A DNA stretch of 64,000 bases from Chloroflexota bacterium. GTDB taxonomy: Bacteria > Chloroflexota > Dehalococcoidia > SHYB01. The stretch spans positions 1-64,000 of the forward strand of contig VGPF01000006.1 in NCBI GenBank assembly GCA_016875535.1, given 5' to 3'. Within the stretch, counting starts at the first letter, position 1, and each line of letters opens with the position of its first letter. The position numbers and the translations under genes are program-made. The notes under the pieces were generated by a model. The model ran no database searches. It was not told the DNA's origin and saw only the letters and a list, made by a program, of their open reading frames with translations. Positions 1 to 8,235 of the stretch are shown one piece after another.

Positions 1-110
1 CGGTCCTGGTACTTCTTCTCCAGCCACTTGCTCCAGAGGTCGGGCGGCTCGATGGTGTGGGAATCGCCCGAGATGATCTTGTAAGGGTGACCCGTCGTGG
101 ACTTGTACAT
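1..110 (-). CDS. Amidohydrolase family protein, N-terminal fragment (runs off window)
   Basis: The minus-strand frame opens at an ATG at 110 and leaves the window after about 36 codons. It reads MYKSTTGHPYKIISGDSHTI and then EPPDLWSKWLEKKYQD. The D-S-H-x-x-EPPDLW pattern is the start of Amidohydro_2-type TIM-barrel metal hydrolases. It closely matches the start of the complete homologue at 60240-61367 (SSDSHVVEPPDLWQRHIEPKYRDR). Such enzymes hydrolyse or decarboxylate small organic acids and amides, but the substrate cannot be told. Only the N-terminus is visible, so integrity is unknown. It lies upstream of, and on the same strand as, nothing else in the window; the next minus-strand gene ends at 150. 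Confidence 0.75.
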   Translation of the reverse strand, partial: MYKSTTGHPYKIISGDSHTIEPPDLWSKWLEKKYQD

Positions 111-149
111 CAATACTCCTTTATTTTCTAGCGCGAGGCTCGACCCGCG

Positions 150-1871
150 TTACGCGGTGAACTTGTAATCGGTGCTCTTGGCCACCTTGCCGGGGAAGGC
201 GCCCGTGTGGTCGCCGTTCTTGAAGGCCACCTGGCCGTTCACGATCAGGTAGTCCACGCCTTCGGCGCGGTTGCCCAGGCGCGTCTCTCCGCCTGGGAAG
301 TCGTTGAAGCGCTCGGTGGGCAGAGGCGCGACCTTCTCCGCGTCAAAGATGACGATATCGGCGTTCAGGCCCTCGCGGATGAGGCCCCGGTCCCACATGC
401 CGTAGATGGAGGCGGGGACAAAGCTGAGGCGGCGGACCGCCTCCTCCAGAGTGATGAGGTGATGCTTGCGCACCCAGTGGCTCAGGAGGAAGGTGGAGTA
501 GTTGGAGCCGCTGAGGCGGTTGGTGTGGGCCCCGGCGTCTGAGATGCCCGCGATAGAGTAGGGACTGCGCAGGATCTCGGCCACCGCCTCCATATCGCCG
601 TTGCGCAGGCCCGTGACGGCGAACTCCGTCTCCAGGTTCTCCTCCAGGGCGATATCGAACATGGCGTCCAAAACGTCCTTGCCGAGCCGCTTCGAGACTT
701 CGCCAAGGGTCAGGCCCTGGTACTGCTTGTGCTTGCCCGTGGTGCTCCGCACCAGCTCCAGCTCGCCCATGGTGCGCATGCGCCCGCCGAGCTTGATCGG
801 CTCGCTCGCCTCCGCTTTCAGCGCCGCGCGCGCCTTGGGGTCCTTGAGCCTGGCCGCGATCTGGGCCGGCGGCAGGTTGAAGGTCTCTTTCCAGGTGGCC
901 CACCGCTCGAAGGCGATGTTGCTGCTGCGCAGGTTGAAGACGCTGTCCAGCCGCTGGCAGCGCGCCACGGCGAAGACCTGCGCCCCTTGGCGGGAGGCCT
1001 CTTCCATATAGGCCATCTGGAGCTTCCACTTCATGGGGTGGTCCCAGTTGTGGGAGAGCTCGTTCCAGTTGACCGGACGGCCCGTGCGCAGGGCGATCTC
1101 CGTCATGAGCTGCTTATCGGCGTCGCTGAAGCGGTCGGCGCCCATCACGGCCGTCTCCGTGATGATTTCCACGCTGCCCACATGGTGATCGGCCATGGGC
1201 TCAACCAGCTCCAAGACTTCGTCATGGGTAGAGAGGCGGCTGGGCACAGGCTTGCCATCGAAGCCGTAGTGCGTGGGTGAAAGGGACGTGGTGAAGCCGA
1301 AGGCGCCGGCGTTCAGGGCCTCCTGCACCAGGGCCTTCATCTTTTTGACCTCGTCCGGCTTGGAGGGGCGATCGCTGGCCTCCGGGCCGATGACGTAGCG
1401 CCGCAGGGCCGAGTGGCCGATCATGGTGGCGACGTTGATGGCGATGCGCTCCTGCTGGATGCGCTTGAGGTACTCCGGGTAGGACTGCCACTTCCAGTCC
1501 AGCCCCAGCTTGAGGGCCTTCATATCTATACCCTCGACTTTGGCGAACATCTCCGTGATGTAATCGCGGTCCTGGGGCTTGCACGGCGCGAGAGTGAAGC
1601 CGCAGTTGCCCATGACCACGGTGGTGACGCCGTGCCAGGGTGAGCAGGTCAGCAGAGGGTCCCAGAGGATCTGCCCGTCATAGTGGGTGTGGATATCCAC
1701 GAACCCGGGGGCCACCATCTTGCCTGCGGCGTCTATCACCGTGGCGCCGTTGGCCTTCAAATTGCCCTTGGCGACGATCTTGCCGCCCTTGACGCCCACA
1801 TCCGCTTTGTAACGAGGAAGCCCAGTCCCGTCCACAACGGTGCCGTTCTTGACAACAAGGTCGTAAGACAC
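150..1871 (-). CDS. N-acyl-D-amino-acid deacylase-family amidohydrolase
   Basis: This is a 573-residue protein of the Amidohydro_3 (D-aminoacylase/dihydroorotase-like) group. It opens with SYDLVVKNGTVVDGTG, the usual small beta domain. PGFVDIHTHYDGQ follows with the metal-binding HxH, then VMGNCGFTLAPC with the metal-bridging Cys of D-aminoacylases, then GISDAGAHTNRL near residue 455 with the catalytic-Asp region. I chose the GTG at 1871 rather than the ATG at 1895 because GAGGGAG lies 8 nt before the GTG and homologues start at this point. The predicted role is cytoplasmic hydrolysis of N-acyl amino acids or related amides. Substrate is inferred only at family level. Confidence 0.85.
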   Translation of the reverse strand: MSYDLVVKNGTVVDGTGLPRYKADVGVKGGKIVAKGNLKANGATVIDAAGKMVAPGFVDIHTHYDGQILWDPLLTCSPWHGVTTVVMGNCGFTLAPCKPQDRDYITEMFAKVEGIDMKALKLGLDWKWQSYPEYLKRIQQERIAINVATMIGHSALRRYVIGPEASDRPSKPDEVKKMKALVQEALNAGAFGFTTSLSPTHYGFDGKPVPSRLSTHDEVLELVEPMADHHVGSVEIITETAVMGADRFSDADKQLMTEIALRTGRPVNWNELSHNWDHPMKWKLQMAYMEEASRQGAQVFAVARCQRLDSVFNLRSSNIAFERWATWKETFNLPPAQIAARLKDPKARAALKAEASEPIKLGGRMRTMGELELVRSTTGKHKQYQGLTLGEVSKRLGKDVLDAMFDIALEENLETEFAVTGLRNGDMEAVAEILRSPYSIAGISDAGAHTNRLSGSNYSTFLLSHWVRKHHLITLEEAVRRLSFVPASIYGMWDRGLIREGLNADIVIFDAEKVAPLPTERFNDFPGGETRLGNRAEGVDYLIVNGQVAFKNGDHTGAFPGKVAKSTDYKFTA

Positions 1872-2096
1872 TCCTAAGACTCCCTCTAGGCGCATGCCGC
1901 GCAGGTGGCCCAGTTATCGCACAATTTGAAACCGTTTGCAAGTAGACCTTTGCAGTCAAATACGGTTTGTATTACACAGCCACATGGGAGCAGCAACGCA
2001 ACCATTCCTCTTGACGAACTTTCCCATAACGTGTAGCGTGGCGTTTCCACCTGGGGGAGGTTACTGTCCTGGGTTATAGGGAGTGGAGACGATTCA

Positions 2097-3875
2097 ATGC
2101 GCCGGCCTCTTGTTATTTTGCTGATACTCCTCGTGGCATCGGCAATCAACACACCTTTGAACCTTGCGTTTGCCCAGGCAAAGCAGCCCTCCATCAGCAT
2201 CGCTGCGCCGAAAAGCGGGCAGACGTTAAGCGGCGCGGAAGTCGAGATAAAGGTGAAGGTCTCGAACTTCAAACTGGACGCGAAGGCGATCGGCGGCGTA
2301 AACAAGGCAGGCTCAGGGCACCTCAGCCTCCTCATTGACGGCACGGCGGTAGCGCGAACGGCTAAGACCTCTCTGAAGGTAACGGACCTCTCCCCCGGAC
2401 AGCGTCGCCTTCTGGCCGCGCTCAGCCACAACGACCGCTCGCCACTCTCGCCGCCAGTGGAGGCGATGATTGATTTTGTCTATCAATTGCCCGTGAAACC
2501 CGGGAAGGTGAGCAAAGATGCGGTGCGCGTACCGCTCCCAGCAACTGCGACCCCTTTTCCCACCCCCAGGCTTAACCCAACTTCAACGCCAGCGCCGGTG
2601 CCGACGGCAGCGCCTACGCCAACAGCCGCTCCTTCGCCGATACCTGTAGCTGGGCCAAACCGATTACCAACGGCTTTACCTCGTATAGACACCAAAGAGC
2701 CGGATCGCAACTGCTCAGATTTCAAGACATGGGCGGAGGCACAAAGCTTCTTTATCGCAGCGGGCGGGCCCGAAAAAGACCCATACCGCCTCGACCAGGA
2801 CCGCAATGGCATCGCTTGTGAAAGTAACCCAGGCGCGCCAACACCACCGCGAACCCTTGCACCATCCACGGCCACGCCGACCCCTGTACCTACCCCCACT
2901 CGTGCACCTGCCCCTACACCAACGCCCAGACCAGCCCCAATACTTACGCAAGTCACTGGCAACACCGTTATCACGGGCGCGCCCCTGTGGCTCCATGCTG
3001 TCGACGATGGGTCGGCAAACCTGGCCCTCTCCTCAGAGAAGAGTGGCACTATCCAGATGGGCCGTCTGAATCTCAGCAGCCCAACATCGCCAGTCTCCTG
3101 GAGGCTGGTCGCCAGCACAAGCGATGCGGGCGGCGGAGCGATAGCCGACCACTGGCACGTCTACGCCAACGGCTTCCACTGGATATCCTTCTCTGCCAAC
3201 AACGCCCGGGACGCCTATCTCCTGAAGTTGGACCGTGACTTCAATCGCGTCGCGCTCTTTACTGTGGTGCGCGGCTCACAACAGCCCACGAACGACCACT
3301 TCCTCGTCGCAGAGCCGGATGGCGTCGCAGTCGCAGTCTTCCTCCCAGGGGTGGGCCACCTCGTCTACCGCTTCGATACACAAGGAACGCCCAGAGGGAC
3401 GGTGCAGATTGGCGGCGGCAGCGCGATGCACGGCAATGGGTCGAGCGCCATCCCAATACAGGTAGGATTTCACGTCCTTGCCACCGAGAGCCTCACCCCT
3501 ATGGCGACGAGCCGCATCCGCCTCCTTTCCTACGATTCATCCTGGCGTCTCACAGGCAATTCAACGCTCATCTCCCAGGACAGGACGAACTATGGCATGG
3601 CCAGCGGCGTACTCTTGGAGAGTGGCTACATGGTGGTGAACCTGCGGGTGAGGGAGAACGTGAACCCGCGAGGCGTGCATACACCGCCAACGGGGGGAGA
3701 CGATTCCGGAGGCATCGTGCAGATTATCGTCGCGCCTGACGGCCAGGTGGCGAGCCAGCGCACCATCGTCGCTTCCGGCGGCAATAGGCCACACACGGCG
3801 CTTAAGAGCGATTTGCTCATCACGACGTGGGATGGCGGCAACCAGGTCTTCTTGCGGGTGGACAGAATCAGTTAG
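2097..3875 (+). CDS. Secreted protein with Excalibur calcium-binding domain
   Basis: This 592-residue protein starts with a signal peptide (MRRPLVILLILLVASA, cleavage after AFAQA). Residues about 30-130 form a beta-rich domain (SISIAAPKSGQTLSGAEVEI) resembling DUF4399-type carbohydrate- or surface-associated domains. A long Pro/Thr linker of TPTP-like repeats follows. An Excalibur motif is then seen near residues 202-243: NCSDFKTWAEAQSFF, then DPYRLDQDRNGIACES with the Ca-binding DxDxNG. After a second Pro-rich linker, a C-terminal domain of about 290 residues looks like repeated beta blades. It is probably exported and surface-displayed. Function is unknown. GGAG about 10 nt before the ATG supports the start. 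Confidence 0.75.
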   Translation: MRRPLVILLILLVASAINTPLNLAFAQAKQPSISIAAPKSGQTLSGAEVEIKVKVSNFKLDAKAIGGVNKAGSGHLSLLIDGTAVARTAKTSLKVTDLSPGQRRLLAALSHNDRSPLSPPVEAMIDFVYQLPVKPGKVSKDAVRVPLPATATPFPTPRLNPTSTPAPVPTAAPTPTAAPSPIPVAGPNRLPTALPRIDTKEPDRNCSDFKTWAEAQSFFIAAGGPEKDPYRLDQDRNGIACESNPGAPTPPRTLAPSTATPTPVPTPTRAPAPTPTPRPAPILTQVTGNTVITGAPLWLHAVDDGSANLALSSEKSGTIQMGRLNLSSPTSPVSWRLVASTSDAGGGAIADHWHVYANGFHWISFSANNARDAYLLKLDRDFNRVALFTVVRGSQQPTNDHFLVAEPDGVAVAVFLPGVGHLVYRFDTQGTPRGTVQIGGGSAMHGNGSSAIPIQVGFHVLATESLTPMATSRIRLLSYDSSWRLTGNSTLISQDRTNYGMASGVLLESGYMVVNLRVRENVNPRGVHTPPTGGDDSGGIVQIIVAPDGQVASQRTIVASGGNRPHTALKSDLLITTWDGGNQVFLRVDRIS

Positions 3876-3920
3876 ACCCACTTTCCTAGTTTGACTCTAC
3901 ACAGGGTTCCCAGGCCGGCC

Positions 3921-3951
3921 TTAGACCAACGCCTACGGGAATCACTATAAT
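3921..3951 (+). promoter_or_regulatory. Promoter with consensus -10, likely giving a leaderless LUD-protein mRNA
   Basis: A perfect TATAAT lies at 3946-3951, only 8 nt before the ATG at 3960. A weak -35 (TTAGAC, 3921-3926) sits at 19-bp spacing. Transcription would begin within a base or two of the start codon, and there is no Shine-Dalgarno sequence. A leaderless transcript is therefore inferred. Confidence 0.5.
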
Positions 3952-3959
3952 CTCTTCCT

Positions 3960-6149
3960 ATGTCCAACGCGCAGGCACAGTTCAAGCGGCGGCTCGCCAA
4001 GGCCCTCGCCTCGCCCACCCTGGAGCTCGCCCTGAATAGGGCGATGCCCATGCGGCGCAAGTCCCGCGCCGCCGCCTTCGCGCAGGACGACTTCGCCGCC
4101 CTGCGCGACGACCTCCAGCGGCGCAAGCGCGCCGCCATCGAGCACCTGCCGGAACTGCTGGCGCAGTTCACGGAGAACGCCGCCAAGGCGGGCGCCACCG
4201 TTTACCTGGCGCAGAGCATCGAGGACGCTCAACGCATCGTCGGCGACCTGGTGAAGCGGCAAAACGTGAAGCTGGCCGTCAAGAGCAAGTCCCTGGCGAC
4301 GGAAGAGATATCCCTGAACGAGTACCTGGAAGAGCGTCACGTGAAGGTGGTGGAGACGGACCTGGGCGAATGGATCGTCCAGCTGGCGGGGGAGAAGCCT
4401 TCCCACCTCATCACACCGGCCATGCACAAGACCCGGGAAGAGGTGGCGGAGCTCTTCAGCAAGGTCACCGGCAAAAAGATACCGCCGGACATCCCCAAGA
4501 TGGTGGCCGTGGCGCGCAAGATGCTGCGGCAGTCCTTCATAGAGGCCGATATGGGCATCACCGGCGCGAACGTCGCCATCGCGGAGACGGGGAGCCTGGT
4601 CATCGTCAGCAACGAAGGCAACGGGCGCCTGGTCTCCACCCTGCCGCCGGTCCACGTCGCCATCCTGGGCATAGAAAAGATCGTCGCCACCATGGAAGAT
4701 GCCCTGGCGGCACTGAAGGTCCTCTCCAAGAGCGGCACCGGCCAGCGGCTCACCACCTACATCTCCTACATCACCGGCCCCAGCCGCACGGCGGATATCG
4801 AGCTTTCGCTCACCACAGGCGTCCACGGCCCCAAGGAAGTCCACATCGTCCTCCTGGACAACGGCCGCACCACCATGCGCAACCGCCCCGAGTACCGTGA
4901 CGCCCTGGACTGCATCCGCTGCGGCGCATGCCTCAACGCCTGCCCGCCCTTCCAGGCCGTCGGCGGGCACGCCTTCGGCTATAAGTATCCCGGGCCCATC
5001 GGCCTTATCCTCACGGCCTTCCACCACGGCTACGAAAATGCCCAAGGGCCGCAGACCCTCTGCCTAGGCTGCAACGCCTGCCAGACGGCCTGCCCGGCCA
5101 ACATCGAGCTGCCGCGCATGATTCTGGATCTGCGCCAGGAGATGTTCGATGGCGAAAGCATCGGCATGCTGAAGGGCAACGCCCTCAACTTCCTCACTTA
5201 CCAAAGGGAAGGCAAGTGGCTCGGCCTAGCGAAGGTGGCGCAAAGGGCCTTCTCCAAAGGCGAAGGGCTGGTCAGCATCCCCGGCGTCACCGGCTGGCGC
5301 TACCTGCCCAAGCTGCCCGATAAGACCTTCCTGGAGAGGCGCGGCTTGGGCGCGAAGTCCAAGGCGACGTCTCTCGTGCGATCCCAGGCGGCGGGGCAGA
5401 GCGTCCTCTATTTCCCCGGCTGCATCACGGACAACCTCTTCCCCGCGATGGGCGATTCCGCCGTCGAAGCCCTCAACGGCCTAGGGGCCGAGGTCTCGAT
5501 CCCGCGCAAGGCCCAGTGCTGCGGCCTGGCGCATATGAACTCCGGCGATCGCGCAACGGCCAAGCGCCTGGCCAAAGAGACCATCGCGATGCTGGAGCAA
5601 GAGACGGCACAGCACATCGTCTGCACCTCGGCAAGCTGCGTGGTGGCCATGACGCAGGACTACCCGCACCTCCTGCGCGATGAGCCCGAGTGGGCGGAGC
5701 GCGCCAAGCGGCTGGCCGGGCGCATCAAGGACTTCACCTCGTTCGTGGACGGCGTGGCAAAGGTGAGCCCCGGCGCGCTGGCCAAGGGTGAAAGCGGCAC
5801 GGTGACCTACCATGACTCGTGCCAGTCCACCAACTGCCTCAAGCTGGGCAAAGAGCAGCGGCGCATCATCCAGGGCGTCGTGGGCGCGGAGCTCAAGGAG
5901 ATGGAAGAGTCCAGCCAGTGCTGCGGCTTCGGCGGGACCTTCTCTATAGACTATCCCGATATCTCAAAGCGCATCTTGAAGCATAAGCTGGACCACATCG
6001 GCGAGACGGGCGCGGAGACGGTGGTGACGGACAACCCCGGCTGCATCATGCAGCTGCGCGGCGGGCTGGAGGCGGCAGGGAAGAAGACGCGCGTTCTGCA
6101 CATCGCGGAGCTGATGGCGGAACAGATGAAAAATCACAGAAAAAGGTAA
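3960..6149 (+). CDS. LutB/LutA-like fusion: LUD domain, 2x[4Fe-4S], CCG domains
   Basis: This is a 729-residue three-part protein. Residues about 60-300 form an LUD domain as in LutB/LutC (GSLVIVSNEGNGRL). Two ferredoxin-type clusters follow: CIRCGACLNACPP near 317 and CLGCNACQTACPANIELPR near 368. The C-terminal third carries two cysteine-rich CCG domains (QCCGLAHMNSGD near 519, QCCGFGGTFSIDYP near 653) of the GlpC/HdrB/LutA kind. LutA and LutB, normally separate, thus appear fused. By family it is an oxidoreductase passing electrons from a 2-hydroxyacid such as lactate or glycolate to a quinone or another acceptor. No LutC follows; the next gene, 4 nt on, is a cysteine hydrolase. Confidence 0.85.
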   Translation: MSNAQAQFKRRLAKALASPTLELALNRAMPMRRKSRAAAFAQDDFAALRDDLQRRKRAAIEHLPELLAQFTENAAKAGATVYLAQSIEDAQRIVGDLVKRQNVKLAVKSKSLATEEISLNEYLEERHVKVVETDLGEWIVQLAGEKPSHLITPAMHKTREEVAELFSKVTGKKIPPDIPKMVAVARKMLRQSFIEADMGITGANVAIAETGSLVIVSNEGNGRLVSTLPPVHVAILGIEKIVATMEDALAALKVLSKSGTGQRLTTYISYITGPSRTADIELSLTTGVHGPKEVHIVLLDNGRTTMRNRPEYRDALDCIRCGACLNACPPFQAVGGHAFGYKYPGPIGLILTAFHHGYENAQGPQTLCLGCNACQTACPANIELPRMILDLRQEMFDGESIGMLKGNALNFLTYQREGKWLGLAKVAQRAFSKGEGLVSIPGVTGWRYLPKLPDKTFLERRGLGAKSKATSLVRSQAAGQSVLYFPGCITDNLFPAMGDSAVEALNGLGAEVSIPRKAQCCGLAHMNSGDRATAKRLAKETIAMLEQETAQHIVCTSASCVVAMTQDYPHLLRDEPEWAERAKRLAGRIKDFTSFVDGVAKVSPGALAKGESGTVTYHDSCQSTNCLKLGKEQRRIIQGVVGAELKEMEESSQCCGFGGTFSIDYPDISKRILKHKLDHIGETGAETVVTDNPGCIMQLRGGLEAAGKKTRVLHIAELMAEQMKNHRKR

Positions 6150-6153
6150 CGCC

Positions 6154-6720
6154 ATGCCGCACCCGCACCTCTCATCGGCGCAATCGTCCATCCTCGTCGT
6201 CGTGGACATCCAGGAACCCTTCGCCAAGGCCATGGCCGACCGCGCGGCGCTGGTGAAGAACACCACCACCCTCATCCACGTCGCCAAGGCCGCCGGGCTG
6301 CCCACCATCGTCACGGAGCAGAACCCGGAGAAGCTGGGCCCTACGGTCCCCGAGATCAAGAAGTCCCTGCAGGACGTGGGAGCCTACGCGCCGCTGCCCA
6401 AGATGGCCTTTAGCTGCTGCGCCGCCGATGGCTTTGTGAAGCGCGTCTACGATACCGGGCGCGATACCCTCGTCATCACCGGGATGGAGGGGCACGTCTG
6501 CGTCCAGCAGACCACGCTGGAGGCGCTGAACCTGGGCTATAAGGTCCACGTGGTGCAGGACGCCGTCACCTCCCGGCGGCGGGAGGACTATGCCGCCGCC
6601 ATCGAGAAGATGCGCCACGCCGGGGCCATCATCACCACCACGGAGATGGCGGCCTACGAGTGGCTCGGCACGGCGGGGACGCCCGAGTTCAAAGCGGCGA
6701 TGCAGTGGCTGAAGTGGTAG
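6154..6720 (+). CDS. Isochorismatase-family cysteine hydrolase
   Basis: This 188-residue protein has the compact isochorismatase/nicotinamidase fold. The likely catalytic triad is visible: Asp18 in VVVDIQ, Lys83 in PLPKMAFSC and the nucleophile Cys116 in GMEGHVCVQQT. The cis-peptide motif is also present. It is a cytoplasmic hydrolase of amide or ester bonds with substrate unknown. It starts 4 nt after the LUD/Fe-S gene and is surely co-transcribed, so both may serve one catabolic step. It faces the DUF3052 gene tail to tail. Confidence 0.85.
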   Translation: MPHPHLSSAQSSILVVVDIQEPFAKAMADRAALVKNTTTLIHVAKAAGLPTIVTEQNPEKLGPTVPEIKKSLQDVGAYAPLPKMAFSCCAADGFVKRVYDTGRDTLVITGMEGHVCVQQTTLEALNLGYKVHVVQDAVTSRRREDYAAAIEKMRHAGAIITTTEMAAYEWLGTAGTPEFKAAMQWLKW

Positions 6721-6748
6721 CGCCGCCCAAGCGATAGGCTGACGCCCT

Positions 6749-7153
6749 CTACCTATCCTTGAGCCGGTTCACCAGCTTTAGGCCCGACCAAACGTCGTCC
6801 ACGGCGGCCACCTTTACGTCAACCAGCCTAATCTTGAGCGCCAACTCCCGGACGATGTTCTCATTGAGGTCCGTCGGCACCTTAGATGCGCCCTTTGGCC
6901 AGGAGACCCAGATCATGCCGTTGGCCACCAAGGAGGCGCGCATCCCCGGCAGGGCCTTCTCCAAGTCAGCCTTGGACTTGGTAAAGAAATGGATGAAGTC
7001 CATGTTGGGGGCCAGCTTGGCGGAACGTTTCACCCCCGGCGGCAGAGGGCCAAGCGTCCTTTCGTAGCCCTCCGGCGCATTGAGGATGCACAAGCTGTGC
7101 CCCGGCTTGATGCCGAGCTTATCCACAAGCGGGCGCTTGGAGTAGCCGGCCAT
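6749..7153 (-). CDS. DUF3052-family protein
   Basis: This 134-residue protein shows the DUF3052 pattern: an N-terminal GYSKRPLVDKLGIKPG, then LCILNAPEGYERTLGPLP and IHFFTKSKADLEKALP, and a mid-protein GMIWVSWPKGASK. The domain is a small Rossmann-like or methyltransferase-like fold of unknown function. Its ATG lies 2 nt after the TAA of the 352-residue gene upstream. It is therefore translationally coupled as the last gene of the UGSC selenoprotein trio. I do not know this domain as a usual UGSC partner, so a shared function is inference from operon structure only. Confidence 0.75.
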   Translation of the reverse strand: MAGYSKRPLVDKLGIKPGHSLCILNAPEGYERTLGPLPPGVKRSAKLAPNMDFIHFFTKSKADLEKALPGMRASLVANGMIWVSWPKGASKVPTDLNENIVRELALKIRLVDVKVAAVDDVWSGLKLVNRLKDR

Positions 7154-7155
7154 AC

Positions 7156-8214
7156 TTAGCCCGGTATCGCCCGGGTGACGGCGTTGCCCTCCGCAAAGGG
7201 GAAGCAGGCCATGGCGTGCAGGCCGCCCAGGCCGCCGCCCACCAGGATGATGAACTGGTCAGGACGCGCCGCCAGCGGCACCTCGCCATTGACCATGCGC
7301 TTGCGCTCCTCCATCCATGGAAAGAGGACCGGCGGGAAATAGCTCAGCGGGATGTGCGACGTCACTTCCAGCAGGTACTCCTTGGCATCCTGGACGGACC
7401 AGCCGTCCCGGGAAACGATCCAGGCGAAGTCCGGGCAGAGGACCAGGATGATCTCCCCTGAGCCCGGATAGCCCAGGACCTTGTTACTGGCCGGGATGCA
7501 GAGGGAGTGGCCCAGGACTTTCAGCAGGTCCTTGGCCGATTTGCAGTTCACGTCTTGGATGTTCGTCGGCCCTTGGGAGCCGTAAACGGTGACGCAGCTT
7601 TGCTCCAGCTTGAAGCCGCGCTGCACATGGAAGGGCGGCCAGGGGCTCTTCTCCTCCCATTCGCCGATGCAGGCGGTGATACGCCCCGGCTGGCCCATGG
7701 TGGACTTGCTGACGATCCCTTCGATGGAGCCGCCGATATTGCGCATCACCAGGCGCACCGCCCGCCCGATGGTGGCGTTGGCGCGGAAGTTCCCCCCGCC
7801 GAAGAGCGAATAGCCGCAGTTGACGGCCAACTGGTTGCGCACGGGGCCGTTCAGGATAAGCATCGGCGCGACGCTGCTGGTGGTGGTGTTCACTGCGTAG
7901 AGGTTGAACTTGGGGTCGGAGCAGGCCTCGATAGCCGTGACGATGGTGGGCATGTACTCCGGCCTGGCCCCTGCCATGACGGCGTTGATGGCGATCTTCT
8001 CGATGGTGGCAGGGGCGTTGTTTGGCGGGATGGGCGCGACGACGTCCTGAGCGCCGCGCTTGGATGCGGCGATCATGCGCTCCACCCGCTCGCGCGTCGG
8101 CGGGATGACGGGCAGGCCGTCTATCCAGCCCTGGTCGGAGGCGTAGTCATAGAAGGCGTCAATGTCGTCGTTCTGCAGCGTGTGCGTCTTGGCGGTGATG
8201 TTGGCGTCCGGCAT
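7156..8214 (-). CDS. Conserved protein adjacent to UGSC selenoprotein, function unknown
   Basis: This is a 352-residue soluble protein without signal peptide or membrane segments. Recognisable blocks are DQGWIDGLPVIPPTRERV near residue 30, IEKIAINAVMAGARPEYMP near 72, SVAPMLILNGPV near 115, NCGYSLFGGGNFRANATIGR near 130 and EEKSPWPPFHVQRGF near 187. I recall homologues with these blocks as uncharacterised proteins often found beside UGSC-family genes; this recollection is unverified. It begins 21 nt after the UGSC stop and ends 2 nt before DUF3052. The conserved Cys in NCGY could be redox-active or a ligand. A role as partner or substrate-binding subunit for the selenoprotein is plausible but unproven. 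Confidence 0.7.
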   Translation of the reverse strand: MPDANITAKTHTLQNDDIDAFYDYASDQGWIDGLPVIPPTRERVERMIAASKRGAQDVVAPIPPNNAPATIEKIAINAVMAGARPEYMPTIVTAIEACSDPKFNLYAVNTTTSSVAPMLILNGPVRNQLAVNCGYSLFGGGNFRANATIGRAVRLVMRNIGGSIEGIVSKSTMGQPGRITACIGEWEEKSPWPPFHVQRGFKLEQSCVTVYGSQGPTNIQDVNCKSAKDLLKVLGHSLCIPASNKVLGYPGSGEIILVLCPDFAWIVSRDGWSVQDAKEYLLEVTSHIPLSYFPPVLFPWMEERKRMVNGEVPLAARPDQFIILVGGGLGGLHAMACFPFAEGNAVTRAIPG

Positions 8215-8235
8215 GGTGCGTTCGGTAGCTCGTCG

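Noticed and set aside
1886-2431. Minus-strand open frame of 181 codons opposite the Excalibur gene start
   Set aside because: It overlaps a clear signal-peptide gene and has no ribosome site or recognisable sequence.
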